Assembly (NCBI GenBank): GCA_947591475.1
Contig: CANQDE010000001.1
Coordinates: 186,001-250,000 of the forward strand
Direction: 5' to 3'
Source: an uncultured Alistipes sp.
GTDB lineage: Bacteria > Bacteroidota > Bacteroidia > Bacteroidales > Rikenellaceae
Length of the DNA: 64,000 bases
Position 1 is the first letter of the stretch. Each line of letters opens with the position of its first letter. Below, in pieces: positions 1-6,087 of this stretch. The notes under the pieces were generated by a model, which had not been told where the DNA came from, did not search any database, and saw nothing but the letters and a program-made list of their open reading frames with translations. The translations under genes and the position numbers were made by a program.

Positions 1-1
1 C

Positions 2-181
2 GCCTATGATATGGCGCGTCGGTTGGCTTTGTATCGGTTAATCAATCAAGCCCAGCAGGAGGGTGCCGATGCGATCGTCGAACCGGCCTATACCATTGGC
101 GTCGAGCAAACCGGCCGTCGTCAGATCGTCTACAAGGCGACCGTAACGGCTAAAATCATTAAACTGAAAACTGACAGATAG
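2..181 (+). CDS. C-terminal fragment of an envelope protein (5' end outside window)
   Basis: An open frame enters from the left edge and runs 59 codons to a TAG at 179-181; its start lies outside the window. The fragment has the pattern 'A..MARRLAL.RLI..A...GADAIVEP', then alternating strands ending in basic residues. That resembles the last helix and strands of small Bacteroidota lipoproteins that convert a redundant set of signals into a periplasmic alpha/beta fold, but I cannot name the family from 59 residues. The next gene starts 4 nt downstream on the same strand, so the two are very likely co-transcribed and both act in the envelope. Confidence 0.6.
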   Translation, partial: AYDMARRLALYRLINQAQQEGADAIVEPAYTIGVEQTGRRQIVYKATVTAKIIKLKTDR

Positions 182-185
182 GATT

Positions 186-1142
186 ATGAAAAAATTATTT
201 TGGATTTTGGGCGCCGCCCTGCTTTTGAGCATGGTTTCGTGCGCATCGATGAAAAAACCGTTCGCTCCGCAGCCCCGGGTTTTGAATCTGGCTTTGACCG
301 ACGAGGCTTATGCCAATCGTTATGTGGATTTGGATTACGGCATCCGGTTGAACGTGCGGGATGCGCGCGCCAACAGCCGCATATTGCAGAAGTACGACGC
401 CAGCGCGACGACGCTTCCGCAGGTGAGCGTCAACCCCGAAGTGCTTCCGTTCGTCTCCGAGAGCACGCGCCGTTACATGCGGACGATGGGCTTCAACCTC
501 GACGCCGACGTCTCGACCGACTATATGATGAACCTTTCGATTCGGGAGTTCAACCTCAGTTACTTGTCGGGTCTCGGTTGGTCGGGCACCGTTCAGCTCA
601 ATGTCGAGGTGTATGACCAGAACCGCAAGTTGGTCTATCCCAGCGTCGTGGCGGCCGGCCGCATCAGCAAGGGCGGCAGCGCCAACGATTTCTTGACGGG
701 TGCGCAGGCTTTGAACGAAGCCTATGCCAATGCGTTGAAAGATATCGATTGGGATCGCATCGCGTTCTTCCTCAAACGGGCCTCGTCGCCGAGCCTCGAA
801 AAGAACAAGCAGGTAACCGGCGAAGGCAATACGGCACTCGAAGCTACGGTGATTCGCTGGTATATTGATTCGGCGCCCAAGGGGGCCGATGTCTCGACGC
901 GCGTGGTGTCGTCCACCTCGGAGGTGAAGAGCACGAACCAGAATTTCGTGGGTTCGACGCCTTATGAAACGACCGAGACGTTCGATATCAAGGGGCTGAC
1001 GTTCAACAATTCGGGGAATGTCCAGATCGAAGTAACCTGCGAAAAGGCCGGTTACGTTACCCAGCGGCGGCGTTTCAATTTGCGGCAGGCCATCGAACAG
1101 AAGGAGATTTCGACCAAGTTCAACCTCGTGAAAGAGGAGTAA
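186..1142 (+). CDS. Lipoprotein, YajG-like N-terminal part with the C-terminal domain shared with two later genes
   Basis: A 318-residue lipoprotein with lipobox VSC at Cys19 after a short hydrophobic signal peptide. Residues about 30-200 look like the YajG/uncharacterised-lipoprotein fold (RVLNLAL.D, then a long 'IREFNLSY' and 'VQLNVEVYDQ' strand region). Residues about 215-318 form a separate beta-rich domain with the pattern IRWY.DS.P.GA, EVK.TN, GLT..NS..VQIE, GY..Q..RFN.RQAI.Q.EIS and a KEE end. The same pattern recurs in the proteins at 13951-14757 and 14817-15605, joined there to different N-terminal parts. It follows the partial gene by 4 nt and is closed by a strong hairpin at 1174-1204. 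The molecular function is unknown; a periplasmic or outer-membrane role is inferred from the lipobox. Confidence 0.85.
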   Translation: MKKLFWILGAALLLSMVSCASMKKPFAPQPRVLNLALTDEAYANRYVDLDYGIRLNVRDARANSRILQKYDASATTLPQVSVNPEVLPFVSESTRRYMRTMGFNLDADVSTDYMMNLSIREFNLSYLSGLGWSGTVQLNVEVYDQNRKLVYPSVVAAGRISKGGSANDFLTGAQALNEAYANALKDIDWDRIAFFLKRASSPSLEKNKQVTGEGNTALEATVIRWYIDSAPKGADVSTRVVSSTSEVKSTNQNFVGSTPYETTETFDIKGLTFNNSGNVQIEVTCEKAGYVTQRRRFNLRQAIEQKEISTKFNLVKEE

Positions 1143-1173
1143 TCGACTTCGCGATTCGTTGATTTACAACGAA

Positions 1174-1204
1174 CGGGCCGTGGATTTCTGAAATCCACGG
1201 CCCG
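1174..1204. terminator. Bidirectional hairpin terminator between convergent genes
   Basis: A near-perfect 14-bp inverted repeat (CGGGCCGTGGATTT with its complement, 3-nt loop) followed by CTTTATTGTT. It sits between the convergent lipoprotein and DUF5606 genes, so it probably serves the lipoprotein gene and possibly both directions. Confidence 0.8.
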
Positions 1205-1281
1205 CTTTATTGTTGCCGGAAAGGCGGAAAATCGAATCCGCCTGCCCGTCCGATTGTCCGGCGCTGAACCTTTTCAGCCTG

Positions 1282-1701
1282 CTATTTTTCTGCCTCCTCG
1301 GGCGCTTCGCTCGGCAACTCGAACTTCGTGAAGCCGGCCTGTACCAAAGTGTTGTACCACATGAAGCATTTTTTGATGTCCGATACGTGCACCCGCTCGC
1401 GGTCGTATTCGGGCAACACCTCGGCAAATGCCGCTTTCAGTTTTTCGGGCGCCTCTTTGTGGCTGATCGCCTCTTTGCCGCCCGTGTGGGCGTAAATTTT
1501 GGTGAATACGTCGGCCAACGGAATGTCGTCGCCCTCCGTGAACATCGAAATTTCGGTCAGCGCGCTCACTTTCGCATTCGCCGAAGCGTTCATGCGACGT
1601 CCGTCGGTCAGCGACTCCACGATTACGCCGCGCACCGACTGGGCCACGTATTTGTACAACCCGGGTTGGCCCGAAATGGCCAGAATCTCTTTCAGTTCCA
1701 T
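1282..1701 (-). CDS. DUF5606 domain-containing protein
   Basis: A 139-residue cytoplasmic protein (no signal peptide or membrane segment) with the characteristic DUF5606 opening, LKEILAISG.PGLYK and GVIVESL.DGRR, in residues 2-37. This is followed by a helical part ending in an acidic/alanine tail (PSEAPEEAEK). The family is common in Bacteroidota and has no assigned biochemical function; the N-terminal part resembles a small beta-barrel/PUA-like fold. It starts 3 nt after the stop codon of the MscS-type channel gene and is evidently in the same transcript. Length is normal for the family. Confidence 0.85.
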   Translation of the reverse strand: MELKEILAISGQPGLYKYVAQSVRGVIVESLTDGRRMNASANAKVSALTEISMFTEGDDIPLADVFTKIYAHTGGKEAISHKEAPEKLKAAFAEVLPEYDRERVHVSDIKKCFMWYNTLVQAGFTKFELPSEAPEEAEK

Positions 1702-1704
1702 AGA

Positions 1705-2628
1705 TTATTCGTGTTTGACATGCACATCCATCTGCGGGAAGGGGAAGTGTGCGCCCTTGTCCGGCAGTTGTTTGTAGAATTTCTCGTTGTGTTCGAAGAA
1801 TACGTCCCAATAATCGGCGTTCTTCACCCACGCGCGTACGGTCAGCGTAACAGCGCTGTCGGCCAACGCGGAAATCCATACCACGGCGGCCGGATCCTTC
1901 AACACCCGCTCGTCGGCGGCGAGCTGGGCGAGAATGGCGGCCCGAATCGCCTCGATGTCATCGCCGTACGAGACGCCGACCGACCAATCGACCCGTCGCA
2001 AGTCGGCGGTCGAATAGTTGTCGACGATGGCCGTGGCAATCATGTTGTTGGGAATGTAGATGGTTCGGTTGTCGGCGGTGGTGATGACCGTCGAGAAGAG
2101 TTTGATTTCGCGTACCGTGCCCGATTGGCCTTGTGCCGAGATGAAGTCGCCGACCCGATAGGGTTTCATCAGCAGAATCATCACGCCGCCCGCGAAGTTC
2201 TGGGCCGTGCCGCTCAACGCCATACCGATGGCCAGCGTGGCGGCCGAGAAGATGGCGATCAGCGAGGTAACGTTCACGCCGAGCGTCTGTACGACGATCA
2301 TCAACAGGATGATGACGAATACGGCCTGTACGGTGTTGCGGGCGAACGAGCGCAGCGAAGTATCGACGTTCCGTTTCTCGAAGGCGAGGTCGAGCAGCCG
2401 CACGATGCGGCGGACGATCCAGCGACCGACGAAATAGATGGCCAGAGCGATCAGCAGTTTGACTAAAATCCACATCGTCTGGCTGACTAAATTGGAGAGC
2501 ACCTGTTCGACATCGAGGTGCATGAGTTTATCGACAGTCTCTGCGAATTTGGCTTTCTGCACGCTGTCGGGAAGAATCACCGGCGCGGCGGGTTCTTCGA
2601 TCAGAAAAGATAACCAGTTGAAATTCAT
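1705..2628 (-). CDS. mscS: MscS-family mechanosensitive ion channel
   Basis: A 307-residue small-conductance mechanosensitive channel. The start is the ATG at 2628, giving MNFNWLSFL; longer upstream reading would run through a non-coding repeat. Three transmembrane segments lie at about residues 45-70, 85-108 and 115-140. The third is the Gly/Ala-rich pore helix (ATLAIGMALSGTAQNFAGG), followed by LMKPYRVGDFI, the conserved junction to the beta domain of MscS. The C-terminal alpha/beta vestibule reads through to HFPFPQMDVHV, typical of the family. It should release solutes on hypo-osmotic shock at the inner membrane. A TACTTTTG -7 box lies 23 nt upstream on the minus strand, and DUF5606 follows in the same operon. 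Confidence 0.95.
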   Translation of the reverse strand: MNFNWLSFLIEEPAAPVILPDSVQKAKFAETVDKLMHLDVEQVLSNLVSQTMWILVKLLIALAIYFVGRWIVRRIVRLLDLAFEKRNVDTSLRSFARNTVQAVFVIILLMIVVQTLGVNVTSLIAIFSAATLAIGMALSGTAQNFAGGVMILLMKPYRVGDFISAQGQSGTVREIKLFSTVITTADNRTIYIPNNMIATAIVDNYSTADLRRVDWSVGVSYGDDIEAIRAAILAQLAADERVLKDPAAVVWISALADSAVTLTVRAWVKNADYWDVFFEHNEKFYKQLPDKGAHFPFPQMDVHVKHE

Positions 2629-2650
2629 TGTTACACGCTGTTTGCGGGGA

Positions 2651-2658
2651 CAAAAGTA
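2651..2658 (-). promoter_or_regulatory. Bacteroidota -7 box for mscS
   Basis: Minus-strand TACTTTTG fits TAnnTTTG. The expected start site lies 6-8 nt further, giving a leader of about 16 nt before the ATG at 2628. A convincing -33 box is not visible. Confidence 0.55.
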
Positions 2659-2778
2659 ACGAAAAAAGCGAAAAATTCCTAATTCGCCGCTTTTTCTGCG
2701 AGTTCGACCGTGCGGAGTCTGCGGCGCGGCTTGGCCGCACCCGTCGATTCCTCGCTCGGCAGAAACGGACATAAGCGG

Positions 2779-2990
2779 CCCGATGGGCCGCGCGGGCCGA
2801 AGCCTCCGCCCGCGCCGCTTTTGAAAGCGGCTCCCGATGCGACGGAACCTGCGTATGCTTATCAAGGCCTTCTTCGCTGCCGACCGTTTTGCCTAAAATG
2901 ATGCGGCCCGATGGGCCGCGCGGGCCGAAGCCTCCGCCCGCGGAGGCCCGCCACTTGCGTGTCGTTCCGTCCGCAGGCTTCGCCCCGCGC
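2779..2990 (+). repeat. Composite intergenic repeat A/D (partial A, D, then full A)
   Basis: Two copies of the GC-rich module A (GGCCCGATGGGCCGCGC then GGGCCGAAGCCTCCGCCCGC) lie at 2779-2817 and 2902-2988. Between them is module D (CGCTTTTGAAAGCG, CCCGATGCGAC, CTTCTTCGCTGCCGACCG) at 2812-2893. Related A and/or D modules are found at 3351-3431, 33808-33894, 53147-53378 and 59060-59270. Each A module is an imperfect hairpin built around AAGCCTCCGCCCGCGGAGGC. No real gene is seen in this stretch; the open frames here are repeat artefacts. Confidence 0.75.
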
Positions 2991-3039
2991 AAGCAATGCA
3001 AATTTGATCTGTCAAAAAGCGCTTATCGGATTTTTTTCG

Positions 3040-3047
3040 TATATTTG
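3040..3047 (+). promoter_or_regulatory. -7 box for the structured RNA at 3050
   Basis: TATATTTG is a perfect TAnnTTTG match, placed so that transcription would begin at the 5' edge of the long outer stem of the RNA described next. No clear -33 TTTG at 19-21 nt is seen. Confidence 0.6.
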
Positions 3048-3049
3048 TT

Positions 3050-3208
3050 GCATCTTACCTCTACGCAAAGTATTCTTTGCGAACAAGTTTTATCGTTGTC
3101 GTGTAACCGTGCAAGGGTTTTAGCCCTCGGTAGCGGTTATGCGGCAACGTATTTCTTTATGTTAAAGTAGAGGTAAGATGCTCTTTGACAAGCCGAGGGC
3201 TTTTTTTG
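3050..3208 (+). ncRNA. Candidate rod-shaped small RNA (6S-like architecture), unassigned family
   Basis: The sequence folds into a long rod. Outer stem: 15 perfect bp, 3050-3064 with 3167-3181. A small hairpin GCAAAG/CTTTGC lies on the 5' side of an internal bubble (3065-3080). Inner stem: 16 bp, 3094-3109 with 3134-3149, where three pairs are G-U only if the plus strand is the RNA. A small apical hairpin (GGG 3115-3117 with CCC 3124-3126) caps it. A boxA-like TGCTCTTTGACA follows, then CCGAGGGC plus seven T (3193-3207). CCGAGGGC can pair with GCCCTCGG at 3123-3130, which would compete with the apical hairpin or form a pseudoknot. A closing stem, open central bubble and terminal stem is the plan of 6S RNA; that identity is a suggestion, not shown. 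Confidence 0.6.
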
Positions 3209-3214
3209 TTTTTG

Positions 3215-3300
3215 GCCCTCGGTAGCTGGGATATGGCAACGTATTTCTTCATGTTAAAGTGAGGTTAGATGCTCTTTGACATGCCGAGGGCTTTTTTTTG
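3215..3300 (+). repeat. Tandem copy of the 3' half of the candidate RNA, ending in a second terminator
   Basis: These 86 nt repeat 3123-3208 with only a handful of changes, including GCCCTCGGTAGC, GGCAACGTATTTCTT, ATGTTAAAGT, GATGCTCTTTGACA and GCCGAGGGC plus eight T. The ends GCCCTCGG (3215-3222) and CCGAGGGC (3284-3291) can form a terminator stem. The 5' strand of the inner stem was not duplicated, so this copy alone cannot form the full rod. Confidence 0.8.
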
Positions 3301-3350
3301 TTTAGGCAATTATATATAGGAAAATAGCTGTTTCGGGCTTGCAAATTGCG

Positions 3351-3431
3351 GGACGAAGACTGCGGAGGACGCCCATAGGCGGGCCTCCGCGGGCGGAGGC
3401 TTCGGCCCGCAGCGGCTCTTGCGAGCCGCCA
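3351..3431 (-). repeat. Repeat module A, inverted orientation
   Basis: Carries the reverse complement of the A module (GGCGGGCCTCCGCGGGCGG then AGGCTTCGGCCCGC), with the flanking CGGCTC/GAGCCG hairpin seen also at 33808 and 59060. It lies just upstream of the first DUF5689 gene. Confidence 0.65.
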
Positions 3432-3462
3432 ACTAATTACCCGAATATGGCTCAAGCCGAAA

Positions 3463-4272
3463 ATGGATGCTTCCGAATATATGTATGACCGGCGGCCATG
3501 CAAAAACATTCGCCGATTCGCCGCAAAGATTGCGGCCGCCGTCCTGCTCGTCGCCTGCCACGAAGGACCGTTCGACGAGCCGCCAGCTGCCGAGCATTCG
3601 GTTCCGGCTACGACGACCATCGCCGATTTGCCGCATCCGGCTGACGGCTCGTCGGTGTACGTTACGGGGGATTTGGCCGTCAGCGGCATCGTAACCACTT
3701 CCGACCGCAATTTCGCCTTCTACCGCACACTCTGCATCGAATCGGACGGCGCGGGCATGGAGGTCATGGCCGGCATCGACCGGTTGCATGTCGATTATCC
3801 GGTCGGTTGTCGGGTTACGTTGTTATTGAAAGGGTTGACCGTCGGCACCTATCGCGGTGTGCTCCAAGCCGGTGCGAGACCCGATGCCGGAAGTTACTTC
3901 CCTACCGGTTACCTCGCTTCGCCGGCGGCTGTCGCTGCTCACCTCATCCGGTTATCCGAAACGTTGCAGCCCGTTCGTCCGGCCCGTCGGTCGATTGGAG
4001 AATTGACGGCCGAAGCGTGCGGCACGTTGGTGCGAATCGACGGCCTTATCTATGACCCTGAAAATGAAACCGATCGCAACTGGGCCGGAATCCGGCGTTT
4101 TCGGGATGCTTCGGGCGCGTTCGTTTACAGTTATGTCCGGGCCGGTGCGGATTTCGCCGATGCGGAGATTCCCGCCGGCCGTTGTTCGCTCGTGGGCATC
4201 TTGCAGCGCGAGGAGCAGGCGGGCGGCCGTTATCTGATTAAATTGCGCGATGAAACCGATTGCATTCATTAG
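3463..4272 (+). CDS. DUF5689 family lipoprotein
   Basis: A 269-residue lipoprotein. The hydrophobic segment ends in the lipobox LVAC at Cys32; the Met at 3481 (residue 7) would give a more usual signal-peptide length and is an equally good start. The mature part holds the DUF5689 pattern: 'VSGIVTTSD', 'LCIESDGAGMEV' and 'GCRVTLLLKGL', followed by a second OB-like half with 'TLVRIDGL'. This family is found in Bacteroidota surface or secreted proteins, often near TonB-dependent receptors, and has no proven function. The next gene, also DUF5689, starts inside its last codons (23-nt overlap), so the two are translated together and probably work together. Confidence 0.8.
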   Translation: MDASEYMYDRRPCKNIRRFAAKIAAAVLLVACHEGPFDEPPAAEHSVPATTTIADLPHPADGSSVYVTGDLAVSGIVTTSDRNFAFYRTLCIESDGAGMEVMAGIDRLHVDYPVGCRVTLLLKGLTVGTYRGVLQAGARPDAGSYFPTGYLASPAAVAAHLIRLSETLQPVRPARRSIGELTAEACGTLVRIDGLIYDPENETDRNWAGIRRFRDASGAFVYSYVRAGADFADAEIPAGRCSLVGILQREEQAGGRYLIKLRDETDCIH

Positions 4273-5020
4273 CCTGTTGTTGGCCGCAACGCTCGGTTGG
4301 GCGGTCGGTTGCAGCCGTTCGGACGGGCTGGATGACCCCGGAAAAGAGGAGACCTGCAGCATCGCTTGGCTGAAATCGCAAGGCGAGGGCGAGAGCCGTT
4401 TGCTGACCGAAGCGATTGTCGTGCGGGGCCGCGTCGTCGCGAACGACCGTTACGGCGAATGGAGCCGCTCGCTCGTCATCGAGGATGAAACCGGCGGCAT
4501 CACGATTTTTGCCGATGCCGCACGGTTGGCCGACCGCTATCCGTTCGGCGCTACGGTCGTGCTCTATTGCAACGGGTTACGGTTGTACGATTACGGCGGG
4601 AAAATCGTGATCGGCGCTGAACCGTCGGCCTACGGATTCGGCATCGACAAGGAGGCGGTCGCCGCGCATCTGCATCGGGGCGAGGATTACCCGTCGGCTC
4701 CGGAACCGCGCGTCGTTTCGCTCGACGGCATTGGGGCCGAGCTGGTCGATACCTATATACAGGTGCGGAACGTGCATTTCCGTGAGCGGGGGAGTTGGTG
4801 CGATCGGAATCCGGAGACCGGCCGGTATGTCGATACCGAGCGGACGATCGTCGATGAGGCGGGGCATACGTTCCTCGTCCGGACTTCGGGCGGCTGCTCC
4901 TATGCGAAAGAACCCCTGCCCGAAGGCAAGGGTTCGATTTGCGGGGTCGTCGACTGCTTCAACGGCAAATACACCCTGCGGGTGGTCAATCGCGAAGTAA
5001 ATTTCGATTCGGAGCCCTGA
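4250..5020 (+). CDS. DUF5689 family lipoprotein, second member of pair
   Basis: A 256-residue lipoprotein (signal peptide MKPIAFISLLLAATLGWAVG, acylated Cys21) with the DUF5689 core 'VVRGRVVANDR', 'LVIEDETGGITIFAD' and 'GATVVLYCNGLRLYDYGGK'. It overlaps the upstream paralogue by 23 nt. The two proteins are clearly diverged (different lengths and Cys content), so this is an old duplication kept as a pair. The C-terminal part has several Cys residues (CSYAKEPL, ICGVVDC) that could form disulfides in the periplasm or on the surface. It is convergent with obg, so the nearby barrel protein is not in the same transcript. Confidence 0.8.
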   Translation: MKPIAFISLLLAATLGWAVGCSRSDGLDDPGKEETCSIAWLKSQGEGESRLLTEAIVVRGRVVANDRYGEWSRSLVIEDETGGITIFADAARLADRYPFGATVVLYCNGLRLYDYGGKIVIGAEPSAYGFGIDKEAVAAHLHRGEDYPSAPEPRVVSLDGIGAELVDTYIQVRNVHFRERGSWCDRNPETGRYVDTERTIVDEAGHTFLVRTSGGCSYAKEPLPEGKGSICGVVDCFNGKYTLRVVNREVNFDSEP

Positions 5021-5040
5021 ATCCGCCCGTCGGCGGCGGC

Positions 5041-6060
5041 TTATTCCTCTTGCAGCGCCTCCCAGAGGCGGTCTTTCAGTTCGGCGATGTGCAACCCCGA
5101 AACCGACGAAATGAATACCGTCGGCAAACCCTCGGGCAGGTGCGCCCGCATCTCCTCCATCAACGCGTCGTCGAGCAGGTCGCACTTCGTGATGGCCAAC
5201 AGCCGCCGTTTGTCCAACAGCTCGGGATTGTATTGCGTCAGCTCGCCCAGCAGAATTTCATAATCGTTGCGCAGGTCGTCGCTGTCGGCCGGAATCATGA
5301 AGAGCAGCACCGAATTGCGTTCGATATGGCGCAGGAAGCGGGTTCCTAATCCCTTGCCTTCGTGGGCCCCTTCGATGATCCCCGGGATGTCGGCCATGAC
5401 GAACGATTTGCCGTCGCGCACCTCGACGATGCCCAAATTAGGCTCTAATGTCGTGAATGCGTAGTCGGCGATCTTCGGCTTGGCGGCCGAGACGACCGAT
5501 AGCAGGGTCGATTTGCCCGCATTCGGGAACCCGACGAGCCCGACATCGGCCAACACTTTCAGTTCGAGGATGAACGTGCCTTCGTCGCCCTCCTCGCCGG
5601 GCTGCGCATAGCGCGGGGTCTGGTTCGTCGCGCTTTTGAAGTGCCAGTTGCCGAGACCGCCGCGTCCGCCTTTGAGCAGCACTAACCGTTCGCCGTGAGC
5701 GGTTACCTCGCCGACCGTTTCGTAGGTTTGTTCGCCGCTTTCGGGCTCTTCGACGAGCCGTTTCGCCACCGTGCCCAACGGCACGGGAATCACGATGTCG
5801 CGCGCATCCTTGCCCGACGAACGAGCGCCCGAGCCGTTTTGCCCGTCTTCGGCGAATTGATGACGCTGGTATTTGAGGTGGATGAGCGTCCAGTATTGGC
5901 GGTCGCCCACCAGCACGATGCTACCGCCCTTGCCGCCGTCGCCGCCGTCGGGGCCGCCGAATGCGACGAACTTTTCGCGGCGGAAGTGGGCAGAACCGGC
6001 GCCGCCGTGCCCCGAGCGGGCGAATATCTTGACGTAATCTACGAAATTGGAGTTTGCCAT
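5041..6060 (-). CDS. obg: GTPase Obg (CgtA)
   Basis: A 339-residue Obg GTPase. Residues 1-160 are the glycine-rich Obg fold ([36 protein letters not shown]). The G domain follows, with P-loop GFPNAGKST at 177-185, switch [11 protein letters not shown] at 224-232 and base-binding TKCD at 291-294. The C-terminal OCT extension present in some phyla is absent, as is usual in Bacteroidota. The protein binds the 50S ribosomal subunit and links ribosome assembly to the stringent response. It is the last gene of a leftward set pepD - barrel - obg with gaps of 19 and 27 nt, probably one transcript. Confidence 0.97.
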   Translation of the reverse strand: MANSNFVDYVKIFARSGHGGAGSAHFRREKFVAFGGPDGGDGGKGGSIVLVGDRQYWTLIHLKYQRHQFAEDGQNGSGARSSGKDARDIVIPVPLGTVAKRLVEEPESGEQTYETVGEVTAHGERLVLLKGGRGGLGNWHFKSATNQTPRYAQPGEEGDEGTFILELKVLADVGLVGFPNAGKSTLLSVVSAAKPKIADYAFTTLEPNLGIVEVRDGKSFVMADIPGIIEGAHEGKGLGTRFLRHIERNSVLLFMIPADSDDLRNDYEILLGELTQYNPELLDKRRLLAITKCDLLDDALMEEMRAHLPEGLPTVFISSVSGLHIAELKDRLWEALQEE

Positions 6061-6087
6061 GATGCGTTTGGTTTTAGCGATTTGATT

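Noticed and set aside
3050..3208. tmRNA or tRNA in the structured region
   Set aside because: No tRNA-like acceptor/T arm, no resume ORF and no cloverleaf; the rod shape does not fit.
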